From: Antricoccus suffuscus
GTDB lineage: Bacteria; Actinomycetota; Actinomycetes; Mycobacteriales; Antricoccaceae
Length of the DNA stretch: 64,000 bases
NCBI RefSeq assembly: GCF_003003235.1
Contig: NZ_PVUE01000004.1
Location: forward strand, 185,629-249,628
Reading direction: 5' to 3'
Both the position numbers and the translations under genes were made by a program. This document shows, piece by piece, positions 25,373-34,747 of this stretch (the first letter of the stretch is position 1; every line of letters starts with the position of its first letter). Below the pieces are notes generated by a model. That model had not been told where the DNA came from. It made no database searches and was given only the letters and a program-made list of their open reading frames with translations.

Positions 25373-26577
25373 CGGACGTCGACCACCTCGTCATCGTCGG
25401 CGCCTCGGTCGCCGGACTGCGTGCCGTCGAGGGTGCCCGCAAGACGGGGTACGCCGGACGGATTTCGCTGATCGGCGCCGAGGAGCATCTGCCTTACGAC
25501 CGACCGCCGCTGTCCAAGACCTATCTCACCGACGAGCAGCCGCAGCCGACGTTCTATCGGACCGAAGAAGCGATGCGCGAGCAACTCGGCGTCGACCTCT
25601 TCCTGGGCCAGCCGGCCACTGGTCTCGACGTCGCCGAACAAGTGGTGCACACCGGCGCGACCGAGCACCGGTACGACGCGCTCGTGATAGCCACCGGGTC
25701 TACCGCCCGGACGATGCCGGAAGTAGGCACGCTGGGCGGCGTACTGACGTTGCGCACCCTGGACGACGCGCGGGTGCTGCGAGCCGGTCTCGATCGGGCG
25801 ACCCGGTTGGTGGTCGTTGGTGGTGGCTTCATCGGCTCGGAGATCGCGTCGGCGGGACGGGCGCGTGGTCTGCCGGTGACGATCGTCGAGGCGTTGCCCA
25901 CCCCATTGGTGCGCGCGATCGGCGAGCAGATGGGCGCCGCGTGCGCCGCATTGCATCAGCGCAACGGCACGCAACTGATGTGCGGCGTACCCGTCGACCG
26001 GCTGGAGGGCGACGGGCATGTCGAACGCGTGATTCTCTCGGACGGCGCCGTCCTCGAAGCGGACCTGGTCGTTGTCGGTACGGGTGCGGATCCGGCGACC
26101 GGCTGGCTGGGTGATTCCGGTTTGCGGCTGGACAATGGCATCGTCTGTGACGAGACGCTGTGGACCGGTGCGCCGGGCGTGTACGCCGCCGGTGACGTCG
26201 CGCGCTGGGTCAACCCGACCTTCGACCGGCTGATGCGGCTCGAACACTGGACCTCGGCGGGTGACCAGGGCCGGCACGCAGGCCAGAGCGCGGTGGATCC
26301 GCAGGCGCGCAAGCCATTTAGCGGCGCGCCGTACTTCTGGTCCGACTGGTACGACGCCAACATCCGCTTCATCGGCATCCCTTCCGACGAGGTGCAGGTA
26401 GTTATCGGCTCGACTGACGATGGCTCGTTCCTGTCGCTCTATCGGGAGGGCGACACGGTGGTCGGTGCGTTCGCGATCAACCAGCCGCGGCACCTGATGA
26501 AGTTTCGCCCGCTGATCGCCGGCCGCGCGAGCTGGGCGGAGGCCCTCGAGTTCGGTCGCGAACGCGCCTCGGCCTGA
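25369..26577 (+). CDS. FAD-dependent ferredoxin reductase
   Basis: A 402-residue flavoprotein from GTG 25369. The FAD Rossmann motif reads V-G-A-S-V-A-G-L-R at about residues 10-18, the second one V-V-G-G-G-F-I-G-S-E near 148, and the A-A-G-D-V-A FAD site near 270. Its C-terminal reductase domain ends at F-G-R-E. It is the electron donor to the ferredoxin with which it overlaps. About as long as the reductase at 8 kb but clearly diverged from it, so the two redox systems are independent. Confidence 0.93.
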   Translation: MTDVDHLVIVGASVAGLRAVEGARKTGYAGRISLIGAEEHLPYDRPPLSKTYLTDEQPQPTFYRTEEAMREQLGVDLFLGQPATGLDVAEQVVHTGATEHRYDALVIATGSTARTMPEVGTLGGVLTLRTLDDARVLRAGLDRATRLVVVGGGFIGSEIASAGRARGLPVTIVEALPTPLVRAIGEQMGAACAALHQRNGTQLMCGVPVDRLEGDGHVERVILSDGAVLEADLVVVGTGADPATGWLGDSGLRLDNGIVCDETLWTGAPGVYAAGDVARWVNPTFDRLMRLEHWTSAGDQGRHAGQSAVDPQARKPFSGAPYFWSDWYDANIRFIGIPSDEVQVVIGSTDDGSFLSLYREGDTVVGAFAINQPRHLMKFRPLIAGRASWAEALEFGRERASA

Positions 26578-26612
26578 CTAGTCACGCGACGCGGGCAGGT
26601 AGCGTGGCCGTC

Positions 26613-27599
26613 ATGGAACGTAAAGTTCGCTGGGGGATAGCCGGCCCTGGACGGATCGCGGATCTCGTCGTACCAGATTTCCAGTACGTCGAGAGCGCCG
26701 TGATCACCGCTGTCGGGTCGCGCTCGCAGGAGCGGGCGGACGGTTTTGCCGCCCGTCACGCGATCCCGGTCGCGCACGGCTCATACGACTCACTCGTTGC
26801 AGATCCCGAGGTCGACGTCATCTACGTCGCCACGCCGCATCCGCAGCACTTGGCGATCGCTCGGTCGGCGCTCGATGCCGGCAAGGCGCTGCTCATTGAG
26901 AAGACGTTTACCGCCACGGTCGCAGGCGCACGGGAAATCGTCGAGCGGGCGCGTGCGGCGCGGATCTTTTGTATGGAGGCGATGTGGACCCGCTTCCAGC
27001 CGGCGATCGTCGCCGCGCGCGACCTGATCGCGGACGGTGCGATTGGTGAAGTCCGCGCCGTACAAGCAGAGCTCGGAGTCGATCGCCCTTACGACCCGGC
27101 GGACAGGCTGTTCGACCCTGCCCAAGGCGGCGGCGCGATGCTCGACCTCGGTGTCTACGTCGTCTCGTTCGCACAACATTTCCTTGGTACGCCGGAGAAA
27201 ATCGTCGCTACCGGTTCCTTGGCGCCGACGGGCGTCGACCTGGAGGCCGGTCTGCTGCTCGGGTACGACGACGGCAAGTCCGCTGCGCTTCAGATCTCGC
27301 TGCGCCACTCGCTGCCGGGCTACGCGCGGATCTTCGGCACTAAGGGCTGGATCGACGTCCCGCCGCGTTTTCATCATCCGAAGGCGATCGTGCTACACCG
27401 TTCCGGTGCGGAGCCCGAACACATCACCCGCGAGCCCCTTGGCGTCGGCTACTCGCACGAACTGATCGAGGTCACCGACGGCATGCGCGCGGGGCGTACC
27501 GAAAGCGCAATGATGCCGCTCGACGACACATTGGCGGTGCAGACCCTGTTGAACGACGCCTGCGAGCAGCTCGGCGTCCACCACAACGAAGCCCCGTGA
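26613..27599 (+). CDS. Gfo/Idh/MocA family oxidoreductase
   Basis: A 328-residue NAD(P)-dependent dehydrogenase. The N-terminal Rossmann motif is G-I-A-G-P-G-R-I-A near residues 7-15, and the family's E-K-T/K-P-type motif appears as L-I-E-K-T-F-T. The C-terminal half is the alpha/beta substrate domain. A TAGCGT hexamer ends seven bases before ATG 26613, pointing to a leaderless start there; an alternative GTG at 26604 would add only three residues. Sugar, inositol or trans-dihydrodiol substrates are typical; not resolvable here. Confidence 0.9.
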   Translation: MERKVRWGIAGPGRIADLVVPDFQYVESAVITAVGSRSQERADGFAARHAIPVAHGSYDSLVADPEVDVIYVATPHPQHLAIARSALDAGKALLIEKTFTATVAGAREIVERARAARIFCMEAMWTRFQPAIVAARDLIADGAIGEVRAVQAELGVDRPYDPADRLFDPAQGGGAMLDLGVYVVSFAQHFLGTPEKIVATGSLAPTGVDLEAGLLLGYDDGKSAALQISLRHSLPGYARIFGTKGWIDVPPRFHHPKAIVLHRSGAEPEHITREPLGVGYSHELIEVTDGMRAGRTESAMMPLDDTLAVQTLLNDACEQLGVHHNEAP

Positions 27600-27736
27600 A
27601 CTGCGGTCCTCGCGACGCAGCGAGCGGGAAATGCCCGCAATCGTAGCGACCCCGAAGCACTCGTCATTCACGTTCCTCTAGCGGGAATGCGGTCGTCGAT
27701 GGCATAGTCCGCAGGTAACGACTGAGAGGACACGAA

Positions 27737-28510
27737 GTGGCAGATTTTCAGGGACGTAGCGTAGTAATCACCGGCGGAGCGCGTGGCTTGGGCGCGACCG
27801 TTGCCGAGGAGTTCGTCAAACGTGGCGCCCGGGTGGCGATCGTCGACCTCGACAGCGACGAGTTCTTGGCGACCCGCGACAGGCTGTCGAAGCTCGGCGA
27901 CGTACTCGCCATCACCGCAGACGTGTCGCAGGAATCGGATGTCAAGTCCTACGTTCAGCAGGCGGTCGAGGCGTACGGCGGGATTGACGTGTTCTTCAAC
28001 AACGCCGGTATCGAGGGGAAGGTGGCCGTCCCGCTGGTCGAGACTGCAGTGGAAGACTTCGACCGGGTGATCAGCGTGAACCTGCGCGGCGTGTTCCTGG
28101 GTCTCAAACATGTGCTGCCCGTCATGAATGCGAAGAAGAGCGGCAGTGTCATCAATACCTCGTCGGTCGCCGGGCTGCGCGGGAGCATGGGCATCGGCCC
28201 GTACACGGCGTCCAAACATGGCGTCGTCGGGTTGACCCGCACGGCGGCGCTTGAGTCTGCGCCATACGGCGTGCGCGTCAACTCCATCCACCCATCGCCG
28301 GTCAACACGCGCATGATGCGGGCGTTGGAAAAGGGCGTGAACCCGGCGGACCCGGAGGCCGCGCAGGCCCGGTTTACCAGCAATATCCCGTTGGGCCGAT
28401 ACGCCGAATCGACCGACATCGCCAACCTCGTGCTGTTCCTCGCCTCTGATGAGAGCAATTTCCTGACCGGCGTGCAGTACCGCGTCGATGGCGGTATGGG
28501 AGCCCACTAG
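27737..28510 (+). CDS. Short-chain dehydrogenase/reductase
   Basis: A 257-residue classical SDR. The cofactor motif T-G-G-A-R-G-L-G lies near residues 12-19, N-N-A-G near 88, Ser in N-T-S-S-V-A-G and the catalytic Y-T-A-S-K near residues 155-159. A D at the end of the second beta strand (V-D-L-D) favours NAD over NADP. GTG start with GAGAGGA upstream. It precedes the structured region and the antiporter but is probably transcribed separately. Confidence 0.93.
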   Translation: MADFQGRSVVITGGARGLGATVAEEFVKRGARVAIVDLDSDEFLATRDRLSKLGDVLAITADVSQESDVKSYVQQAVEAYGGIDVFFNNAGIEGKVAVPLVETAVEDFDRVISVNLRGVFLGLKHVLPVMNAKKSGSVINTSSVAGLRGSMGIGPYTASKHGVVGLTRTAALESAPYGVRVNSIHPSPVNTRMMRALEKGVNPADPEAAQARFTSNIPLGRYAESTDIANLVLFLASDESNFLTGVQYRVDGGMGAH

Positions 28511-28522
28511 CACCGCGCGTGC

Positions 28523-28645
28523 TTTCCGGGATGGGTTTGGCCTGGAAGTCGCGGCCAGATCCACCCCGGGAAACGCAGGGCAAAGACCTGTGACAATCCC
28601 GACGGGGCAATTAGTTGCGGGGCGCCGCGGCAGCCGGAATCGTGT
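28523..28645 (+). ncRNA. Structured region between the SDR gene and the antiporter, possible terminator/leader
   Basis: Four successive stem-loops can be drawn. The first is a long one: TTTCC/GGAAA and GGG/CCC around a one-base bulge, TGG/CCA, and TGGCC/GGCCA, spanning 28523-28573. Then CAGG/CCTG, CCC-GAC-GGG and GCGG/CCGC stems. The long first hairpin could end the SDR transcript; the rest would be the 5' leader of the antiporter mRNA. A riboswitch (for instance for an ion or c-di-AMP) is possible because ion transporters are common targets, but I do not recognise a known consensus. Confidence 0.35.
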
Positions 28646-28650
28646 TCTAG

Positions 28651-30564
28651 ATGTCCGACTTCCTGGCCAACGCGTACGACGTGCTCGGCCGCATTTCTCC
28701 GGCTGGCTACATCTGCCTCGTCATCGCGCTCAGCGTCGTGTGTCAGTGGGTCGCATGGCGGTTGAGGTTCCCGTCGATCCTGTTGCTGCTGACAGTCGGG
28801 TTCGGCCTCGGCCAAGTCGTATCGGCCGAGCATGTCCTCGGGCAGGACGTCGTACTGGACTGTGTCACGTTGACCGTCGGGATCATCCTGTTCGAGGGAA
28901 GCCTGTCGCTGCGGCTGGAGCATGTGCGGGGTCTCGGAAGTCCGGTACGACGACTCTGCTCGCTTACCGTTGCACTCGCGTGGGTGATGATCACGGTGGC
29001 GGCCTGGCTGCTGGGGTTCAACCTCAAGATCGCGCTGCTGATCGGCGCGATCCTGGTGGTCACCGGGCCGACCGTCATCAACCCGATCTTGCGCGCGCTG
29101 CGCCCGACGCGTCGGGTGTCCTCACTGCTGCGCTGGGAAGGAATTGTCGTCGATCCGATCGGCGCGGTCCTCGCTCTGCTTGTCTTCCAGGGGATCCTGG
29201 CCGGCGAGGCCGAAGCCGCGTTCTCCACCGTGCTGCTCGTCCTCGGCAAGACGGTCTTGATCGGTTTCGGGATCGGGTTAGCCCTCGGCGTACTGCTCGA
29301 GGTGTTGATGCGTCGCCAGGCGATTCCCGACTTCCTGCATGGCGTGGTGTTCCTGGCCGCGGCGGTCAGCGCGCTGGTCGTGTCCAACGTCCTGCAGGAG
29401 GAGAGCGGACTGCTCACGGTGACGGTGCTCGGGGTCTACCTCGGCAACCGGCCAGGTCTGCACCTCGAGCACGTCGCCGAGTTCAAGGAACATCTGCAAA
29501 TTCTCTTCGTGGGTGCGTTGTTCGTCGTACTTGCCGGCCGGGTCAGCCCAGCCCAGATCGTCGATGTGGCACCGCAGGCGCTGATCTTCCTGGCCGCGCT
29601 AGTCCTGATTGTGCGGCCGGTCAGTGTCTGGCTGGGGCTCCTGGGCACTAATGTCACTCGGCAGGAAAAGACACTTTTGTCATGCATGGCGCCGCGGGGA
29701 ATCGTCGCGGCGGCGGTGGCTAGCATCTTCGCGCTGGGATTCGCGAACGCCGCACAGGGCCTGCTCGCGGACGCGCAGGTTGCCACGGGCAGCGATAAGA
29801 CCGCGCTCCTCGCGCAGGCCGCGGAACTGGACAAACTTGCCGGACAGGCCTCCTCGATGGTGCCGCTGGTCTTTATCGTGATCGTATGCACGGTCGCGAT
29901 CTACGGATTCGGTATCGGCCGGGTGGGCGAGCGGCTGTCGCTGGCGACCGCCAAACCGCAGGGCATCATGTTCGCCGGTGTCAATCGCTGGGTCATCGAC
30001 GCGGCAGCGCTGCTGGAGGAGCACGGGGTGAGCACGCTCGTCGTCGCGCGCAACTACGCCGATCTGGCGAACGCGCGAATGGCCGGTCTGCAGACCGAGA
30101 CGGCCAACATTATTTCGGAGTACGCAGTCAAGGATATGGATCTTGCGGGCATCGGTAGCTTCCTCGCGTGTACGCCGGAGGACGAGATTAACGCGACCGC
30201 CGCACGCGAGTTCGTGCATGTCTTCGGCCGGGCCAACACCTTCCAGCTGCACCGTGATTCCAAGACCACCGGCACGGGCAACGCCCGCAGGGACACCGCC
30301 GGGCATCTGAGCGCGCACTTCGCTTTCGTCCCGTCCTTCTCGCGTGCCGAGCTAGACGAACGGATGCTCTCGGGTATGCGGCTCAAGTACACGCGGCTTT
30401 CGAAGGAGTTCACCTACGACGACTTCACCGACTACTACGGAGACGACACCGTGGTGATGTTCGTGCAGCGAAACGGCGCCACGGAGGTCGCGCACGCCGA
30501 CATGAAGCTGCCGTACGACGACGGCGCGCTGATCTCTATGGTGCGTGAAGAAGACGTGACGTAG
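28651..30564 (+). CDS. Monovalent cation:proton antiporter (CPA1, NhaP type)
   Basis: A 637-residue membrane protein with about 12 helices in residues 1-430. The family's F-E-G-S-L motif and the T-G-P-T-V-I-N-P block in the ion-binding helices, then E-G-I-V-V-D-P-I-G-A and A-P-R-G-I-V-A, mark a Na+(K+)/H+ exchanger. Residues 430-637 form a large cytoplasmic domain with a TrkA-N-like Rossmann start (G-I-M-F-A-G-V-N-R-W), which may sense nucleotides. It exports Na+ or K+ in exchange for protons. The DUF998 gene follows 59 bp downstream. Confidence 0.88.
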   Translation: MSDFLANAYDVLGRISPAGYICLVIALSVVCQWVAWRLRFPSILLLLTVGFGLGQVVSAEHVLGQDVVLDCVTLTVGIILFEGSLSLRLEHVRGLGSPVRRLCSLTVALAWVMITVAAWLLGFNLKIALLIGAILVVTGPTVINPILRALRPTRRVSSLLRWEGIVVDPIGAVLALLVFQGILAGEAEAAFSTVLLVLGKTVLIGFGIGLALGVLLEVLMRRQAIPDFLHGVVFLAAAVSALVVSNVLQEESGLLTVTVLGVYLGNRPGLHLEHVAEFKEHLQILFVGALFVVLAGRVSPAQIVDVAPQALIFLAALVLIVRPVSVWLGLLGTNVTRQEKTLLSCMAPRGIVAAAVASIFALGFANAAQGLLADAQVATGSDKTALLAQAAELDKLAGQASSMVPLVFIVIVCTVAIYGFGIGRVGERLSLATAKPQGIMFAGVNRWVIDAAALLEEHGVSTLVVARNYADLANARMAGLQTETANIISEYAVKDMDLAGIGSFLACTPEDEINATAAREFVHVFGRANTFQLHRDSKTTGTGNARRDTAGHLSAHFAFVPSFSRAELDERMLSGMRLKYTRLSKEFTYDDFTDYYGDDTVVMFVQRNGATEVAHADMKLPYDDGALISMVREEDVT

Positions 30565-30623
30565 CGAGGTGGCCGACCCCTAAGAACTTGGCAAATGCAC
30601 TGTCGACCGTGAACAATCAAGCC

Positions 30624-31319
30624 ATGACGGATGACGCGGGGGGCCGAACCGTTACCCGAGCAAGTGTGCGCACATTGGACCGGGCCGCACTCTGGCTTAT
30701 GCACGCCACCGTTGTCTCGTCGATTGTGATGCAGATCGGCAAGGGTGATTTCTTGCCGCCGAAGGTCTCGATGAGCCAGTACGGCGTCGGGCCGTTTGGC
30801 TGGACGTTCACCATCACGCTCATACTATTGGCCGCGGGATCGATGACTATGGCGATCGCCGATCTACGCCGATTCCCGCCCCCACCGCGCGCAGTAACTA
30901 TCCTGATCGCAATCTGGGCGGTTGGCGTCGTACTTACCGGTCTTGTGCCGGCCGATCCCGACCAGTCGATACCGACGCTCGCCGGCAGAGCGCACACGCT
31001 CTTCGCGAGTCTCGCGCTCATTGTGCTTCCCATCGCGGCAGTCATCCGGGTGACGATGGCCCGCAGACAGCCGCCTAAGCCATTGCGGATCACGATCTGC
31101 GTGCTCGCGTTTGCGAGCGAACTCAGCCTGGGCCTGCTGGTGCTGGCCGCGACGGGCATCGACATCACCGGACTCGGCCCGCACTCGGCGTGGGCGCTCT
31201 ACGAATCGAGCTCGGTCGTGCTGGACGTCGTGCTCATCTATCTCATGTGCATGGTCGCGCGGATTTCGGTCGTCGTACCTGCCCGGGCCGAGGTTGTCGC
31301 CAGGACGTCGATGCCGTAA
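30624..31319 (+). CDS. DUF998 family membrane protein
   Basis: About 231 residues from ATG 30624 with six predicted helices. The signature is S-Q-Y-G-V-G-P-F-G-W near residue 45, the hallmark of DUF998, and a polar loop V-P-A-D-P-D-Q-S follows helix 3. A TTG at 30588 would add 12 residues, less likely. Function unknown. It runs convergently into the aldose epimerase gene, 6 bp apart, and lies downstream of the antiporter. Confidence 0.75.
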   Translation: MTDDAGGRTVTRASVRTLDRAALWLMHATVVSSIVMQIGKGDFLPPKVSMSQYGVGPFGWTFTITLILLAAGSMTMAIADLRRFPPPPRAVTILIAIWAVGVVLTGLVPADPDQSIPTLAGRAHTLFASLALIVLPIAAVIRVTMARRQPPKPLRITICVLAFASELSLGLLVLAATGIDITGLGPHSAWALYESSSVVLDVVLIYLMCMVARISVVVPARAEVVARTSMP

Positions 31320-31325
31320 GCAGTC

Positions 31326-32252
31326 TCAGCCTTCGAGCCGGACCCCCCACGTCGTCGTGATCGACTGACCCGGCTCGAGACGGATGATCCCTTCACCGGT
31401 TTGGAAAGCGTTCGGCGGGCAGGTCATCGGTTCCGCGCCCAGTCCACGGCGGCGCCGATCGGGATGAAGCGTGTCAGCGGTGTAGACCTGGATGATCGGG
31501 TAATGCGCATCGACCCACTGGGCCGCTGTTTTCCCGTCGGTGCCGGTCAGCCGGATCCATGCCCTGCCGTCCGAGTCGCGGGTGAGATCTGTGAAGGCGT
31601 AGTCAATCTGCACATCGTTGACCTTCCTGGCCTCGCGGAAGTCGTACGGCGTACCGGCCACGCCTTCTAGACCGGTAGGCAGCTGGCGTTCTGCGTCGGT
31701 GTCGATGCGGGTTTCGGCCTGGAGCTCGAGCGAGCAGCCGTCCACTACGCCGTCGCCGGGCGATAGGTACGGATGCTGTCCATGCGCGTATGGCAGTGCG
31801 GAACTGCCCAGGTTGGTCGCGGTGGTGCTTACGGTCAGGCCGTCGTTGCTGAGACGGTACGTCGTCGAAACATCAAGCGTGAACGGATATCCGCTCATCG
31901 GATGCAGCCGGATCGCCATCGTGACGAAGTCCGCCCCCTGATCGGTGACGTTCCATGAACGCCACCGGAGGAACCCATGGATGGCGTTGTGCTTTTCGGG
32001 TTCGGTGAGGTCGACCTGGTAGTCGATGTCGTCGAAGCGGTACTTACCGTCCGCCATCCGGTTTGGCCATGGGATCAGGGGTGCGCCGTGGGCTCCGTCG
32101 CAGATCGCGGTGACGTCGTACGGGTGCAGCACCGGACGGTCGCCGTCGTGATACTCGCGTACGCCGCCGCCGACCTCAACGATGGTCGCGCGTTGCTTGC
32201 CGAAGGTGATTTCGTGCTGCTCGCCGGAGGGGTGTACGTCGGTGGTGGTCAT
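31326..32252 (-). CDS. Aldose 1-epimerase family protein
   Basis: A 308-residue galactose mutarotase-like protein. Early strand A-P-L-I-P-W-P-N-R-M matches the family's N-R binding loop; H-G-F-L-R-W and Y-A-H-G-Q-H-P-Y-L supply the catalytic histidine, and the base glutamate is in the C-terminal block A-E-P-M-T-C-P-P-N-A-F. It interconverts anomers of hexoses or hexose phosphates. The start overlaps the DUF1707 gene by 4 bp. Confidence 0.9.
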   Translation of the reverse strand: MTTTDVHPSGEQHEITFGKQRATIVEVGGGVREYHDGDRPVLHPYDVTAICDGAHGAPLIPWPNRMADGKYRFDDIDYQVDLTEPEKHNAIHGFLRWRSWNVTDQGADFVTMAIRLHPMSGYPFTLDVSTTYRLSNDGLTVSTTATNLGSSALPYAHGQHPYLSPGDGVVDGCSLELQAETRIDTDAERQLPTGLEGVAGTPYDFREARKVNDVQIDYAFTDLTRDSDGRAWIRLTGTDGKTAAQWVDAHYPIIQVYTADTLHPDRRRRGLGAEPMTCPPNAFQTGEGIIRLEPGQSITTTWGVRLEG

Positions 32253-32893
32253 GCGCCGTCCTTGTCGGTTGGGGACTCGGGTTCGCGTCCGAGCATGCGC
32301 TGAAAGCGCTCCCGCAGGCTGTCGTTGCGCTTGGTGTTGCGTACATGCGCATCGCCGAACAGCGAGAAGGCGAGGAGTCGGATCCGCGGCGTACCCGGGA
32401 TTCGCGGTACGGGCGCCAGATCGAGTTTGCGGTCGCCGAACAGGGTGAATCCGTTGAGGTCGACCTCGATCCCTTCGGGCACGATGAGCTCGGCATCGCC
32501 GAACAACAGCCAGGTGCGGATCACGACCTCGCCGCTGTCGACGTACGCGCCGCGCAGATCGAGTGAGATGTCACCGAAGATGCTGATCCCGGTGATCGAG
32601 TCGGCGGCCCGCCACGCGCCGGCGCGCTGCTCGTCTCCGAAGATGTTGAACAACCATTTGATCGTCCGAGACGTGCCGACATTGGGCGCGGCCGGGATGT
32701 CCCGGGTCGCGGTTCGCAGTTCATCATTGGTGACCGCGCCGTAGACGACATCGAGGCGCGCCATGAACTCCTCAAGCGTGAGCAGTCCGTCGCCGACCGC
32801 GCGCTGCAACCGGTCGGTGACCTGCTGCCGGGCGTCGTCGGAGACGGTCGACGGAGGTACGGCTGGGTTCTCGGGGCGTGGTTCGAGGTCCAT
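32249..32893 (-). CDS. DUF1707 and LiaF-like C-terminal domain protein
   Basis: A 214-residue cytosolic-side protein. Residues about 15-70 are DUF1707 (R-Q-Q-V-T-D-R-L-Q-R-A-V-G-D-G-L-L-T-L-E-E-F-M-A-R). The C-half is a beta-helix-like repeat with I-F-G-D, L-F-G-D, L-F-G-D and L-F-G-D turns, as in the cell-wall-active antibiotic response family (LiaF/VraT C-terminus). Probably a membrane-stress-related protein. Leaderless promoter: TAACGT ends seven bases before the ATG. Overlaps the epimerase gene by 4 bp, so expression is coupled. Confidence 0.85.
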   Translation of the reverse strand: MDLEPRPENPAVPPSTVSDDARQQVTDRLQRAVGDGLLTLEEFMARLDVVYGAVTNDELRTATRDIPAAPNVGTSRTIKWLFNIFGDEQRAGAWRAADSITGISIFGDISLDLRGAYVDSGEVVIRTWLLFGDAELIVPEGIEVDLNGFTLFGDRKLDLAPVPRIPGTPRIRLLAFSLFGDAHVRNTKRNDSLRERFQRMLGREPESPTDKDGA

Positions 32894-32921
32894 GACCTCT
32901 ACGTTACCGCCCGGCCCGCCA

Positions 32922-32952
32922 CGCGATCCGCGGCAACTCGCCCCGCGGATCG
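32922..32952. terminator. Hairpin formed by a dispersed GATCCGCG(A/G)CAACTCGCC repeat
   Basis: CGATCCGCGG and its exact complement CCGCGGATCG flank a CAACTCGCC-type loop, a 10-bp GC-rich stem. It stands 12 bp past the stop of the alpha/beta hydrolase gene, where a terminator is expected, but has no U-tract. The core is shared with the array at 23867-23930. Confidence 0.5.
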
Positions 32953-32964
32953 TTGGAAGGAGGT

Positions 32965-33888
32965 CTAGCCGAGGAGCTTATCGGTGGCGTCGAGGACCTG
33001 CTTGCTGCGCTCGTCGGCCTTGTCCACGACCCCCAGGAACGAGAAGTAGCCATGGATGAGACCGGGGCCGGGTAGGTAGGTCACCGGTACGCCGGCAGCC
33101 TCGAGCTTCTTGGCGTACGCCGCACCGTCGTCGCGCAGCGGGTCGAACTCGGCGGTCGCGATCACGGCCGGCGCAAGACCGCTGAGGTCGGGCGCATGCA
33201 GTACGTCGAGTACCGGGTCGGTGCGGGTGGACTTGTCGGGCACGTACTGGTCGTAGAACCACTGCATGTCCGACTTCGTCAGGAAGTAGCCATCTGCGTT
33301 TTCGTCGACGGATGGACTACTCATCGAGGTGTCGGTCGAGGGGTAGATGAGGACCTGTGCGGCGAGCTGCGGGCCGCCGTTGTCGCGCACCCGGATTGCC
33401 GCCCCGGCCGATAGGCTCGCGCCGGCGCTGCCCCCAGCGATTGCATGTGGGCGGTCCGGGTACGTCGCTGCGGCCCACTCGATCCCGGCGACGAAGTCGT
33501 CGAGCGGCGCGGGATGCGGATGCTCAGGGGCGAGCCGGTAGTCGACTGACACCACGACGGCGCCGAGCGCGTTGGCCACCCGGCGGCATACCGGATCGTG
33601 GGTGTCGAGATCGCCGACGACCCAACCACCTCCGTGCGCGTAGGTCACCAACCGTCCGCGATCAGTGAGCGGCGTGTAGACGCGCACCGGGACGGGGCCG
33701 CCCGGTCCGTCGACGGTGTCGTCGCGTACGTCGGCGACCTCTTCAGGCGTGTAGCCCTCCGCGCGCCGGGCCATCGAGATCGCCTTGTAGTGGGCTTTGG
33801 TGTCGTCGGCGGAGCCGCGAATCAGCGGGATCGCGCCCATGGCGTCGAGTTGGTCGAGTACGGCGCGAAACTGAGGATCGAGCGGCAT
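32965..33888 (-). CDS. Alpha/beta hydrolase of the hormone-sensitive lipase type
   Basis: A 307-residue esterase/lipase. The oxyanion-hole motif H-G-G-G-W lies near residue 85, the nucleophile elbow G-G-S-A-G-A near residue 157, and the Asp and His in E-F-D-P-L-R-D-D and I-H-G-Y-F, completing the HSL family triad. ATG start with GGGGAG upstream. Acts on short or medium acyl esters; the natural substrate is unknown. Confidence 0.92.
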   Translation of the reverse strand: MPLDPQFRAVLDQLDAMGAIPLIRGSADDTKAHYKAISMARRAEGYTPEEVADVRDDTVDGPGGPVPVRVYTPLTDRGRLVTYAHGGGWVVGDLDTHDPVCRRVANALGAVVVSVDYRLAPEHPHPAPLDDFVAGIEWAAATYPDRPHAIAGGSAGASLSAGAAIRVRDNGGPQLAAQVLIYPSTDTSMSSPSVDENADGYFLTKSDMQWFYDQYVPDKSTRTDPVLDVLHAPDLSGLAPAVIATAEFDPLRDDGAAYAKKLEAAGVPVTYLPGPGLIHGYFSFLGVVDKADERSKQVLDATDKLLG

Positions 33889-34098
33889 GTGGACTCCCCG
33901 TCATTTCTTGCAGATCAAGCTAACGAACCTGCGGCTGTCCCGAATCTACCGGAGAGGAAGCGGCCGTCGTCGTTTTCCCTTTCATGATCGTCGATGTGCA
34001 GTCCGCTTAACAGGGTGACCCGCGGTAAGGGGCCCCGCGAAAGACACTGAGGCTGCCCGCGGACCGGAAAACGATCCATATTCAGAAGTAACGGGCGC

Positions 34099-34104
34099 TA
34101 CAAT
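34099..34104 (+). promoter_or_regulatory. TACAAT -10 element of a likely leaderless gene
   Basis: TACAAT ends seven bases before the GTG start of the ChrB-N protein. No ribosome site lies between, so transcription probably begins at the start codon. No convincing -35 is visible 17 bp upstream. The 223 bp upstream of this gene hold only a CGCGG/CCGCG stem near 34020-34038. Confidence 0.4.
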
Positions 34105-34111
34105 CAGCGAT

Positions 34112-34663
<552 letters not shown>

Positions 34664-34747
34664 GATGTTGCTTCGTGCTGCCGAAGAGCGCGGCCCCGCC
34701 CGCCCGTTGGCGACTGCCTCGGTGCAGCTGAAGGTCTGGGGGAGCGC

